From Arachis hypogaea (taxonomy: Eukaryota; Streptophyta; Magnoliopsida; Fabales; Fabaceae): a stretch of DNA of 64,000 nt. Made by a program: the position numbers and the translations under genes. The notes under the pieces are model-generated. The model saw only the letters and a program-made list of their open reading frames with translations, had not been told where the DNA came from and did no database searches. This document shows, in pieces, positions 1 to 11,659 of the stretch (the first letter of the stretch is position 1; each line of letters begins with the position of its first letter). Location: the NCBI RefSeq assembly GCF_003086295.3, contig NC_092039.1:67599649-67663648 (forward strand). The letters are read 5' to 3'.

Positions 1-1228
1 GAGCCGGATCGATTAAAATATCATGTGTATTACTAATAATATGAAGCAGACTACCTTTGGAGTCTTCGTGTTTCTCTCTGACATAATCCCAAATATTAGT
101 AAGTTCCAGCTTAGTTATTTTCTATATTCTCAATTATCATTGTTATGCTTGTTGTATATGTCAACCACAGTTGTTCTATTTCAATAGGGAGGTATGTAGG
201 GTGGGAGGAGCACACACGTGTTTAGCACCCACTATGTCTCAGGATCACCAACAGTTGGAAAGCAGTCTTATTTGCCATGTCATCCTCTCGTTGATACAAT
301 TTAGCCCATCCATCAGTATCGTTGTCCTACAAAGTGCAGCTGAGCAAAGCTATCCCTTCAAACCTTCATATAGAAAGGTCTAGATGGCGAAATAAAAGAC
401 AATTGCACAGATATATGATAATTGGGAGGAGTCATACAATAAGGTGTCGAGGTTGCTACAAGCACTGCAGAGTTGTTGTCCCCGAAGGATATGTGACACC
501 ATTGCGTATCGTACTATGATGGGCACCTTATGATTCATGATTGCAGTATGTTTGATAAGGTATTTTGGGCCTTCCCTACCCATGTGGAGGCATTCAAGCA
601 TTGTAAGTCATTCGTCTCCGTCGGTGGCATGCATCTATATGAAAAATATGGTAGTGTTTTGCTTATTGCAATAGCACAAGATGGTAACAGCAATATCCTT
701 CCTGTAGCCTTGACAATTATTGAGTCTGAGACGATGGATTCATAGTCTTTCTCCTTTACTAACCTGAGGTAACACGTCACCCAACAGGAAGTCCTGTTAA
801 TTATTTTTGATAGATCTCAGGCAATCAAGGATGCACTAAGAGCTGACAGTAGTGGTTGGCATCCTCCTAGAGCGTTTCATGCTAACCGTGTCTGGCACAT
901 GACGACAAACTTTATGTCTTGTTTCAAGTCCACCGAGAAAAAGCAGTTTCTCATAAATGCTGCTTATCGTCCAAGCAAGGCTAGATACGAGTGGTGCATA
1001 GATGCATTGAGGGGCTTGTAGTGGAGATGGCGGACTGGGCTGGTAGATTCAACAAAGAGATCTGGATACAACAGTGCGATAGCGGTCGCCAGTTTGGGCA
1101 CATGATGATGAACCTCTCTGAGTGCATCAATGTTGTGTTTAAGGATACATGCTACTTCCGATTTCAGCCATCGCGCGATGCACCTATGAGAGGGTGCAGC
1201 AGTTGTTTGTCAGGAAAGGATGAGAGGC
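1..1228 (+). pseudogene. MULE (Mutator-like) transposase pseudogene, N-terminal and catalytic part
   Basis: The window opens inside the MuDR-type N-terminal DNA-binding region (WSLRV-like peptide near 46-90). An apparent intron follows (about 105-185), then the segment around GGAHTCLAPTMSQDH (about 195-245) that precedes the DDE transposase core. In the core, the position that is normally the first catalytic Asp (VDGTHLY-type motif) reads SVGGMHLY, with Gly at codon 623-625. The second Asp survives in FDRSQAIKDA near 808-835. The frame shifts several times and contains stops, so no full protein can be made. This class cuts and pastes DNA in the nucleus by binding its own terminal inverted repeats. 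The gene resumes at 2646 after a solo LTR. The left end of the transposon lies outside the window. I recognise the peptides as a MULE family abundant in Arachis, from memory. Confidence 0.85.
1224..1228. repeat. Target-site duplication GAGGC, left copy
   Basis: Five bases, GAGGC, directly precede the solo LTR and recur at 2641-2645 directly after it. The MULE reading frame continues across the pair, which fixes both ends of the insertion. Confidence 0.85.
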
Positions 1229-2640
1229 TGCTGAAAGAACTTTTGCGTGGTCTAGAATTCAGAATAAATTCCCGTTGCAAGTATAGCTTCTAAACCAACA
1301 AAAGTCCTTTCATACAAATGTTTTGGTTGTCACAAGTAACAAACCCCTTTAAAATTGATAACCGAGTATTTAAACCTCGGGTCGTCTTCTCAAGAAATTG
1401 CAGGGAGGTATGTTCTTATTATTGGTTATGCAAAAGTATATTTAGGGTTTTAGATTAAGGTAAAAGGTATGTTAAATGACACTTAAAATAAATAATAATA
1501 ACTGTAAAATAAACTCTTGACAAAGTATAAGAACTGGAAGTCCTATCCTAGTTATCCTTATCAATTGTGATGAGAATTGGATTTTTCTCCCACTTTGTTA
1601 ACCTCTAACTATGAAGGTAAGTTAAATGGATGAATTAATTTTGATTCCTCAGGTCCTAGTCTTTCCTTGGGAAAAGTCAGAGTTATTGGAACTTGAATTA
1701 ATGAAATGAAGAAATCCAATTTTCAATCAACAATGAGTTTGATAACTCAAGAGTCACCAATTATTTAACCAAAGCCAAAAAGGAAAACTATCTAAATTAA
1801 ATAAAAAGCATTCATAAATAAAACAATCATAAACTGAAATATCTCAAATAACATTAATTAAGAAAATCAATCTAAACATGGAACGTTGAAAATAAATAAA
1901 TACAAAGAACATTGAACCTGGGATTGAGAGTCACTTCTAAAACTAAGAGAAGTCCTAAATCCTAATCCTAAGAGAGAGGAGAGAACCTCTCTCTCTAAAA
2001 ACTACATCTAAAATAATAAAAAATGAATTATCAAAAGCATGATCTGAATGGATGCAATCCCTCTACTTTATAGCCTCTAATCTGAGTTTTCTGGGTCGAA
2101 AACTGGGTCGAAAACATCCCAGAAATCGCTGGAGAAGAAATCTGCCACGCTGGTTTTCCGTCACTACGACGCGGCCGCATGGAGCACGTGGTCGCGTCGC
2201 CTAGCGTCAGGGCCACTATGGCATATTATATATCAAATCGAAGCCCCGGACGTTAGCTTTCCAAGGAAATTGGAACTATATCATTTGGACCTCTGTAGCA
2301 AAAGTTATAACCGTTTGAGTGCGAAGAGGTCAGGTTGGACAGCTTTGCAGTTCCTTCAACTTCTTGTATTCCTTCCACTTTTACATGCTTCCTTTCCATC
2401 CTCTAAACCATTCCTGCCCCATAATCCCTGAAATCACTTAACACACATATCAAGACATCTAATGGTAATAATAGAGGATTAAACATAGGGAACTTAAGGC
2501 CAAAGAAGCATGTTTTCAATCAAAGCACATAATTAGGAAGGCAAATGTAAAACCATGCAAATAGTATGAATAAGTGGGTAAAGAATTGATAAAATCCACT
2601 CAATTGAGCACAAGATGAACCATGAAATAGTGGTTTATCA
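1229..2640 (-). mobile_element. Solo LTR (family S) inserted in the MULE gene, minus orientation
   Basis: This 1412-bp insertion begins TGCTGAAAGAAC and ends GGTTTATCA. It is flanked by a perfect 5-bp duplication and contains no internal region, so it is a solo LTR left by LTR-LTR recombination. In reverse complement it matches the solo LTR at 52747-54316: the same start TGATAAACC, the same end region around GCAAGTATAG, and the same CCGAGGT...CTCGG hairpin (here 1362-1380). It contains the GAGAGAGG...CCTCTCTCT inverted repeat near 1970-2000, a GCTTTCCAA module near 2250, and a GC-rich stretch (2160-2210) at the place where other LTRs here carry palindrome arrays. Confidence 0.88.
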
Positions 2641-2645
2641 GAGGC

Positions 2646-3187
2646 ACATGCAAAAACTAGTGGTGGGTAATCGATTTTCACAGCGGCTAATGGCTACTAT
2701 TGAGAAGAATAGAGAGGGAATATCGAAGATGCGCGACACTCACTGTGACAGATGGGCTTTAATGTTCCTGGTTGAGGAGTTAGAACATTTCGAGGGTTGG
2801 TCGCAAGGGTCGTTCCTTGTTTGCTTGACGACTGGGACATGTAACTGTAGCCTTTTCCAATCACTCCATTTTCCATGTCGTCATGTGCTTTCCACCTGTG
2901 TGATGCCGCAAGTGTTGAATGTGGTCCATACATCCATCCAATGTACTTGGAGCAGATCGTATTTAAGGTGTATGAGACGGAGTTTTTCCCGATACCAGAT
3001 GAGAAGCTTTGGCCGGAGTGGTATGGGACATGGCTTCATCTTAACCTTGCCATGCTCAGGAAGTCTACTGGTAGACCTATTTTCACCAGATTTCATAATA
3101 AGATGGAAGAGGGTGAGCTCTAAGAGAAATGATGTAGTCTCTGCAAGCAAATCGTTCATACCCGAAAAGGTTGTCCAAACTGGCTAA
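2646..3187 (+). pseudogene. MULE transposase pseudogene, C-terminal part with SWIM and CCHC zinc fingers
   Basis: Continuation of the MULE gene after the solo LTR. It runs through RFSQRL..IEKNREG (about 2660-2725), then a SWIM zinc finger of form C-x-C...C-x-H in TCNCSLFQSLHFPCRH (about 2836-2884). After a frameshift near 2900 comes the conserved tail with KVYE and KLWPEWYGT (about 2960-3030). A stop at 3121-3123 interrupts it. Just downstream, the same frame still encodes a zinc knuckle C-x2-C-x4-H-x4-C (about 3133-3182). SWIM domains are a standard C-terminal feature of plant MULE transposases. Frameshifts and stops make this a pseudogene. Confidence 0.85.
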
Positions 3188-3600
3188 CGGAGGACGTTTA
3201 GTTTACGCTCGCTACTTTGTTGGTGTTTGTTAAGGTTGTTGTTTGCATCTTTTATGTTTTTGTGTGGTTCATATCGTGGTTCACTTTGTTATATTTTTAG
3301 TAAGCATATTTTGTACGTGAATTTTATGCGATTTAAGTTATCCATGATCACGACATTTATGTTAGACTTGAAATCTAAAGCTTAAACTACAACACAATAC
3401 TAGAATATAACATAAATGATGTTCTAAAATACAACACAGATAGTGTATCAAGATACATCAATGGTAATATATAGAATAAGAAAATACAAAAATAATAATG
3501 ATGTCATCGGTGGTGATCACCCAGAAAATGCAGTCGATGTTTGATGCCACATAGTGGAGCCTGTGTCTGTCGCTAAGGTCTACTAGGACGTGTGTCTGCA
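3188..3600. other. AT-rich spacer between convergent MULE and PMD pseudogenes
   Basis: Probable 3' untranslated sequence of both genes. I see no reading frame, RNA gene or repeat boundary that I can support. Confidence 0.4.
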
Positions 3601-5815
3601 GGAGGCTATAGCTGATATTGAGGCTGGTAAGGTGGGCAGCAGGTGGTGTAGGCATCGGCTGGGATGCCGTCATCAATAGGTCGTAATCCACTGAAGGCGG
3701 CATCTCATACTGAGCACTGGGTCAGATGTATGTGCCGTATAAAGTGCCAAAGCCTGGAGAATAATATGGAACCCAAATAGTAGTGGACATAGGGGCAGAC
3801 GAATACTGCTGTGGTTGACCTATACTCTGCTCTCTCTATTTGTGTAGAACTGCTCTGTAATGTGCTGCATGGTGGGCTGGTTAGTGGCATGAATATGAAA
3901 AGCCTTCTCGAAATCTATCTCGTTCACCATCGATGCCTGTTGACGACTAATGGATGCACTAAGGTCATGCCAACCAGGGGGCAACATCCCAATTATCCCG
4001 AACTGCCTGTGAGCCTAACCCTGAAGGCAAATATGGTGATGGAAGTGGAGGAGGTGGTGGTGGTAATTATGGAGGAGGGGGTGAGTCACCCTGGTCATCT
4101 AGGATATCGTCGTGCTCCTTTTGTCAGTGATACTCGCCTCCTCCTCGGACTCCACATCCAGGTGCTCCATGCGAGACCTAACCCTATGCCTCTGACATCC
4201 TGCAACTCTTCTGCACTCTCTGACACTGCTTTCTCTCTTGGTAGGCCTCTGAATATCCAGCTGAACCTCTCTGGCCCGCTGACGACGATCAAGGACGTCC
4301 TAGGAAAGGTCTAGGATGTCTCTCAGCTGGCTGGAAAAAGGTTATACATCTCCCGGTAACTCAAACAACCTAGGGTTATCAAGCACATCCTGCCCTGACA
4401 AGTGTCTAACACGGCATGCCAGCTGATACCAATCCCCGTACTCCCGCGTCGGCCGATAGTCTAAGCTCGTCTGAATGGATATCTGGTATCCCTCCTGAAA
4501 TTGAGCCATCCACCGATCATACCACTCATAAAGCTTGGTAGGCTACCAGACATCCTCTCCCCATCATGTGGCACTCAGGAACTTGTCAACGTTGACCGGG
4601 TCCCCTAGCACTGGTTGCTCACCATTGAACTGGCGCTTCACCTAGTCGGCATGGTAGAATTCAACTATGTTGAAGCAGACTAGGGGGGACAACAGACATC
4701 GATATCCCCCACTCTACCTCTTCCTTCAGCCATGGCGAACAGATATCTTATAGTGCAGGGTCGTCGTACGGCATCCGCAGGAACTATAATGGACGTAGTG
4801 AAATAATGATGAGTAGCAAGTGCTAAAAAAGATTGAGTTATCTATGCAAGTTAAACCACAGAAAAAGGTAACAAGCTTACCTCATCCCACAGTAATTGAT
4901 CCAACTCCCGACGCCATCACAGGACTCTCTGCTCGTGTTGGTCCCTGCTGTGCTATGTCATGCCGATCAACCTGTGGACATTTGTAAGAAGTACCATGAT
5001 TCAGTTAATTGGACATCATATTGAATTATGAAAATGAGGAATAGTAAAACCAAACTGAACAGTTAACTCACAGCCATAAGGTACATGTAAACCTGTCGCT
5101 CATGTGGACACCATTTAGGGAATCTCTGGTATATCCCAGATACTAGTAGAGGAGTGCATCCTGCAATGTCTGTGGTGGAGTGATGTACTGCGGAGCATAG
5201 GAAATGGTATGTCCATGCTAGTACCGCAGATCCCTAAGACATAGAACGACACCTCTGAAAGTCATCTAGTAGTGGGAGCCACCAGAGATGGACCTGATTA
5301 TTAGACTTATCAATCATCAAGTAACTCCCGATCATCAACAGTATAAAGCACCTCGCATACTGTCGAAGAGTGGCTAGATCGTTAGTATTGGGCATCTGTC
5401 GAACACGCTCCCGAAGCCAAGTCAGCTTTAGGGAGAAAGACTCCTTCCTCTGTGTTCCCTACTGCTGGACTGGAGGAGGTCTAGCACCAAATAACTGCTC
5501 AACTAACTCCTAAACCTTAGTCACATACCTTGTATGGAAGTCATGAAAGCAACCACCCACAGGCACTCTATTAGTGCGTAACCCGAGGTGGTATGCGACA
5601 TCCTGCAGTGTGATAGTGCACTCACCCTACGATGGATGGAAAGTGTGGATCTATAGACGTCAACGCTCCACAAATACCGTGATCAGGGAGTTGTCGAACA
5701 CGAAATCCCTGATAGGCAAAGCGTTCCCGAAGCCAGCCTCCCTACCTTGGGGACAATGGCGTCCGATGGTGGGAGTGTGTGACTCACTCTCCTGAGAAAA
5801 AGTAAGCGAGGCATC
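3600..5815 (-). pseudogene. Plant mobile domain (PMD, MAIN-like / PP7 long-form-like) pseudogene
   Basis: Read on the minus strand from about 5815, the translation gives the order typical of PMD proteins: an AGFGN..IRDF..DNSLITVFVER segment (about 5660-5730); GECTITLQDVAYHLGLR (about 5580-5635); RKESFSLKLTWLRERVRQ (about 5400-5460); a region ending in IAGCTPLL and IYQRFPKWCP (about 5100-5180); then CFNIVEFYHAD, KRQFNGEQPV and RHLSGQDVL (about 4680-4400). At least two introns with GT/AG borders appear near 5075-4976 and 4880-4790. Several in-frame stops disable it, including within the segments around 5650 and 4650. The Gln/Pro/His-rich tail fades out near 3600. PMDs occur in host silencing factors (MAIN/MAIL1) and in transposon-borne copies. 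The convergent MULE gene suggests the transposon-borne type. Confidence 0.75.
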
Positions 5816-8550
5816 TGATAAATAATAAATAAATCCGAATTAGGAATCTGTAAACCTATAAAGCTATAAAAAATTCAAAGTAAAAATTTCTACCAAAAAA
5901 CATATACATAACAAACTAATTTAAATTATAAATAATTTTTTTACAAATAACTACAAACATTTACATTATAAATTCATTTAAATAAAAATATTTATTTAAA
6001 TAATTAATAATTAAATTAATAAACATATAGAAAATAAAAATATTTAGTCAAATAATTAAATTAATAAATATCTATATAATTTAATTTAAATAAAATTATT
6101 TAATTAAATAATTAATAACAACATTCATTTCCTATCTCTTTTATAAGTTATATTAAGTAAAAATATTTATTTAAATAACTAACAAGTATAATATCAACTT
6201 AAAAACATAATTTAAATAATAAAAAAATAAAAAACAAAATCATTTATTTAAATATTTAATAAATAGAAGCAGAAACATTTTTTAGTTACTCAACTTTACT
6301 AAAAATTTTTAAGAACCCTAATTAAGAACTAAAATAAAAAACATACGCTTAATAACTTAGATTAAAGAAAAACAAAGCTAACTAAATATTTAATTAATAA
6401 ATTCATTTTAAATTATGTTTAAAATTATATTCTATCATTTAAACCATTCTTAATAATATATTTATTCATCTAACATATACTACATATTAATTGTATAAAA
6501 GTATCCTGACTATAGCAATACATCTATACTTTAACATAAACATAAAACGAAAAGTAACATCAATCTTAAAGTTAGCTGTCCAAACAATGTGCCAAATCAC
6601 GTTCAGTCGGTTGATATCCACATTATAATTATCGCTGTGTGCTATAATTTTGAAGTAATTCCAAAATTTGATTAGAAAATGGTAAAAGTGAGAAAAAAGT
6701 TGAAGAAATAGATGTGACAAACTGTAAACAATCGCTATAGACAAAATGCATATATATATACTATTTCCAGTTTTATCTCATTTATACTGTAAATGAAATA
6801 ATATTATACGTATTTTATTTTATACTATAAACAAAATAAGAGCATTACACACTGCATATATAAACATGATACGAAAATAAAAAATATAATGCATTTTGAT
6901 AAAAAAATATAAATTATATATTTTAGTAAATAAATATTTTATTTATTAAAACAAATCCCCAGTCCGCATGGAGTGAATTTTTCAAATAAATATATAGTTT
7001 GGAGGCTTTCCGATTAGGCTACTTTTATATATTTATAAACAAAGATGCTCTATCTCTGTCCAAAAAAAACATAAACAAATATGCTCGCGTCTCTCGTGCG
7101 TGAACCTCATTCTTATTCACTATTTAGCAACCGTGGAAAAATTCAAAGGGTGACAGCGATCTGTTCTGCGGACCTTGAACCCTGACCAAAAGAAAAAGAA
7201 GCAAATATACAAGGTTTATTACTTAAATATGTAAAAAAGAAATAACTAGAAATTATTCCAAATAAGATTTGGTTCAATTACAGCATGATGAGTATAAGCA
7301 TTTATTCATCGATCAAATTCAACAGGAGGGGCAACCATTTATAAATTGAAAAATGCAGGTGCCAGGTGGTCAATATTTTTCTTTTGCATTTCTATTTTGT
7401 ATTTGAATGAATATTAATTAATTTTTTATTTTTTTATACTACAAATATTGGCTCTCTAATATTTTTCTTATAAATATATTAAAAACATGTTATTCATATT
7501 ATTTACACACTGTTGGATATTAACATTTAGTTACAATTAATTTTTTCTTTAGATAATAAAAAAATTTAACTAAAAGCATATCGTCGAATTAGATGTACAT
7601 AAGATAACTAATAATTAAAAACAAATATACATTTCATAACTATTTATTTTAAAAGTATTGTTGTATAATAATTTTACATTAATAATAATAATATTTTTTT
7701 GTTAAATTATTCATAATTCATCTTTAGATGCAATAGTAATATGTTAGACGGAACTATATAGTAGGAAAGGGGGTAATAATGGCTCTAATTTTAATTTTTT
7801 ATATGTAAATTATATGTAAATTTCAGTTTATTTTTTTAAAATTTTATAAAATAATTATTATAAAAGACTATTAAAAAGATTTAATTATTAAAAAAATCAT
7901 TAATATTAAAATTATTTAAAAGGATTAATTTTATAAATAAAAAAATAATCTAAAGATATATTTATCTGTTCACAAAAAAAATTATTTTTTTAAATATTAT
8001 AAAATTAGTCTTTTTAATTAATTTTAATATTAAAGATCTTTTTAATAATTAAATTTTTTTAATAATCTTCTGTAATAATTTTTTAAAAATTTTATTTAAA
8101 TTTTATTTTATTGTGTAAATATTTTTAGCACTTTTTTAATATTTTATCCGGCTCTGGCCTAAATATGTAGAACCATTGCATTATTCATAATTCATCATTA
8201 CATGCAATGTTAATATGGACAACCATGAGAGATCAAATTTAATACGTTAGTTTTTGAATAGATCAATAAGATTAGTGTTTGAATGAAAAAAGTTTAGGAT
8301 GAATACATCAATATGTATAATTGGTTCATATAAAACTTTTTAATTATATTTTTTAATTATTTTAGATATATACTAAAATTAGTCATTAATATAAAATATA
8401 TGTTAAAATATAAAATAATATTAAAAATAAGTTAAACAACACGTATATTTATGTGTATTTATACATAAATATAAATATATAATAATTAATTTTAATGGCT
8501 GATTTTAATAAATAAATAACAATTTTTTAAACTTTTACATTAAAAATAAG
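5816..8550. other. AT-rich DNA without recognisable genes
   Basis: Very AT-rich sequence with only short chance reading frames. It may include the end of the MULE/PMD element, but I could not identify a terminal inverted repeat. It contains the palindrome listed separately. Confidence 0.5.
7832..8105. repeat. Long imperfect AT-rich palindrome (foldback)
   Basis: The left arm (about 7832-7962) matches the reverse complement of the right arm (about 7983-8105). For example AAAAGGATTAATTTTATAA on the left pairs with TTATAAAATTAGTCTTTTT on the right, around a short centre near 7970. The size and foldback form suit a MITE-like element or a hairpin-forming locus. I could not define a target-site duplication. 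Confidence 0.55.
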
Positions 8551-8555
8551 GAAGG
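8551..8555. repeat. Target-site duplication GAAGG, left copy
   Basis: GAAGG precedes the left LTR of element A and recurs at 19434-19438 after the right LTR. Confidence 0.9.
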
Positions 8556-10636
8556 TGATGGGTGAAAAATTAGATTTCACACAAATTAACCGACAAGTGT
8601 ACCAAGGCGCATCAAGTAATAATAACTCACAAGAGTGAGGTCGATCCCACAGGAATTGATTGGATTAAACAACTTTAGTTAGATGATGAATTTAGTTAAG
8701 CTAATATTGATGAATTGGATTCTCAGAAAGTAAATTACAAGGAATTTAAATACTGGAAGTAAAATAGCAAAAGCTCAAATGGCAAGAAAGATAAATTGCT
8801 GAAACTTAAAGTGCAAGAAAGTAGAAGAACTGAATCTTAAATTGCAAGAAAAGTAAATAATTGAAGCTTAAGATGCAGGAATTAAAATTGCACGAATATT
8901 AAATGGCAAGGAAACTTAAATTGCATGAATAATAAAAGGATTTGAGTACTGAGAATCGAAACAGAACTAGTGAATCTAATTTGCAGCAAGTGCAGAGAAA
9001 TCAAAGTGAAAGAAATTCAGGGAAAATAATTCATCAGGGATTGGAGATACTATAATCCTTCATGAATCGATTGAGTCTCAACTCCTTCCTCAATCATATG
9101 CATAGATCTATGGCGGATTGAAATTGATTGGATCCCAATTCCATGGCAATCCAATCTCTTTAATTACAATCAATCTTGCCAATTCCTTGATCTAATTGTC
9201 ATGAGAAGAGTTAGAGTACATTTCTCTCATCCATTAGCCACATTAATCTCAATATCTCAATTCCTCCCGAATAATGTTGATCAAGAGAGTAGTGAAGGAT
9301 AGAGCTTCGGTTCTAATGAGGTGATTCCCCTTTCGAGGCTCGCACCTACACTCAATTTAGTTAAACCCCCTTCCAGAGTGAATAACTCACAATCAAAATA
9401 GAAGATACCAAATAGCTACACAATTGAATTGAGAAGAAGAAGAATTTCATTGATTCATTGGAATTACAATAGTGCTCCTCTCCCTAATGAAATTGGGGTT
9501 CAGTTCATCATTGTTCTACTACCAAAGCATAAAAGAAAATTCTAGAAGACGATGAAGAACAGAAAAGGGAAAATAAACTCAGATCTCCAACTCAAAGAAA
9601 GAACTAAAGGAAAGCTAAAAATGATAAAGGCAAACTAAAATGAAAATTGAAAAAAAGATAAAATATCCCCCCAAAAAAAAGTCCCTCTCTTAAATCAAAT
9701 TTCCTCCTATTTATACACCTTCTAATTCAGTCCTTATGTGCTTGGAGTGGGCTTGTTGGCCTTCTGATGAAGTGGGTCCAAAATTGGTGCTTCCATGCAG
9801 CATCAGGTGAACGTAGCGTTCGTTCACCGACGCGTGCGCATCCTTAGTGCGTGAGCGTCCCTTGCGTTTTCCCCATCGACGCGTGCGCGTACTGCATGCG
9901 TGCGCGTTGATGCGATCTTCTGCTTCAACCATGCTTGCGCGTACCATGCATGCGTGCGCGTCCCTTGTAGCGTTCATTGATTGAACGCTACGTTCACGCC
10001 ATGAACGCTCCTCATGCGTACGCGTCCTGTGCGCGTACGCATGGATGGTAAAACTTCAATTCTGCATTCCAGCGTCATGTACGCATTCGTGCCAACCACC
10101 ACTTCTGTCACATCGACGCGTGCGCGTCATGCATGCATGCGCGCCGGTGACTAATTTCAAATCTCAACTCTAAAAGTATCGTAGGCGTTCATTCGAAGTG
10201 AACGTTGCATTTGTGGCTTGTGAATGCTAATCCCTCACCCATGCGTGCGCGCCATGTGCGCATACGCGTGGATTTTCAAATTTCTCACCTATGCGGAGGC
10301 GTCTTGTATGCGCGCGCATCACGTGTGAACGTAGTGTTCTTCAAATGAATGCAGCGTTCATCTGCACTTGTTTTTCTTTCTCCATCTTTGCACCTGTCAT
10401 CAACCAAACAAGTAATCAAAGTCTCACCAAAATCACAAGATTTTGCATTATTCATAATAATCAACTAAATTGTGCATAAATCGTATGATTTTTTATAAAA
10501 TCAACCATGTTTGATTGAGCCAAGATGAACATGAAATTCCACTCTAATCACTTACTTAGTGTGCAAGAAAGTGTAATAAACCTAATAAAAGCAAGTATAA
10601 AAGCTAGTAAAACTAGCATAAGATGACTTGTCATCA
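8556..10636 (-). repeat. Element A 3' LTR
   Basis: 2081 bp, begins TGATGGGTG and ends TGTCATCA on the plus strand. It matches the right LTR throughout with scattered differences, and has extra bases near 9350-9375. U3 contains arrays of ACGCGTGCGCGT-like and GAACG..CGTTC palindromic motifs (about 9800-10350). A TATA-like box lies at 9708-9715 on the minus strand, and the U5 hairpin CTCAC-aaga-GTGAG at 8626-8639. Confidence 0.9.
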
Positions 10637-10660
10637 CATCACCAAACTTAAAACCTTGCT
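10637..10660 (-). promoter_or_regulatory. Element A polypurine-tract region
   Basis: On the minus strand the internal region ends in a GGTTTTAAGTTTGGTGATG-type sequence directly before the LTR. This is the expected place for the plus-strand primer of reverse transcription. The same TTTAAGTTTGGTG core abuts the 3' LTRs of elements C and D. Confidence 0.6.
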
Positions 10661-11659
10661 TGTACCCAAGCGAGAAAAGAATTATGCACAGAGGTTCTTT
10701 AATTGGAATGGATTGAAGAATAACTTGTAATGTCCTGTGAGTGAAGTGATTAAGTGATAGTGGGGTGAACTCTAAATTATATGCTCATGCAAAGGCTTCA
10801 GTGCTTACTAGTCCCTACATCTTAGAAGTTTTAGATTTTATGACTTTTATTCAAATGATATTATAGAGATCTCTCTATAGGTAATCACCTTGAAGCAGCT
10901 CATGGTTTCTGTGTTTTGGCATTAACTCTAAGTGTCATGTCTCAAAGCGGCTCTTTAGATAAGCTTTCAATCAATACTCTCAAACCAGTTGGTTTTAAGG
11001 TATTAGGTGTTGAAGCATCCCTTAGGATTTACTTAAGCCTCTCTCTTTGACACAATTCTACCACAAGAATTTAACTAGGATAGTAACTCTTTGAGTCCTT
11101 ATTTCTTTCTTTTTCTTCCTAGTAATTGGTGCTCAGAGCCTTTTGCCATGTTCTTATGTTTTTCTATTTCTTTAATTTGCTTTTGTTGCTATTTCTTGGA
11201 TCAATAAATATTTGAGAATCTCCATAACATTTCTTTGAACTCTACTTCCTGCCTATGAGCTCCCATGCAAGTTTTCATAAACATGCAATCTCAATACACA
11301 ATCATACAACTAGAACCACCACTTCTCTTAATCTTTTGCTTGCCTCAAAATGAATTTTTGATTCCTTAATCCTTCTTTTCAAAGAAAAGTTCTCTGATGC
11401 ATTTTTGAAATCTTGAGTGCAAGCAATTTTTCAAGATTGTAGTGTTGTGAAAGATCAAGCATCTCAGTTATTGAATTACAGAGAAACTAGAGAAACAAAA
11501 CTGAATGAACATTTAAAATCAGAAGACAACCAAACACAGGAGTACAGAACATGAAAGCTTAATCATAAATGTGCACAGCATGAAAACTTGGAAGGCATAT
11601 CATTTTTCAGATGTGCATCTTCCTTATTTGCTAAGATTATGAAAGAAACTCCACCACCT
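10661..11659 (-). other. Element A 3' untranslated region
   Basis: About 1 kb between the extra ORF and the polypurine tract. It holds stretches related to the 3' UTRs of elements C and D (for example the CTCAGAGCC-type segment near 11130) but no convincing reading frame. Confidence 0.5.

Noticed and set aside
6487..6744. 85-codon minus-strand open frame
   Set aside because: AT-rich chance frame with no recognisable motif.
9800..10350. GCGTGCGCGT clusters considered as a CpG island or gene promoter
   Set aside because: They are the element A LTR palindrome array and recur at 18600-19140 in the other LTR.
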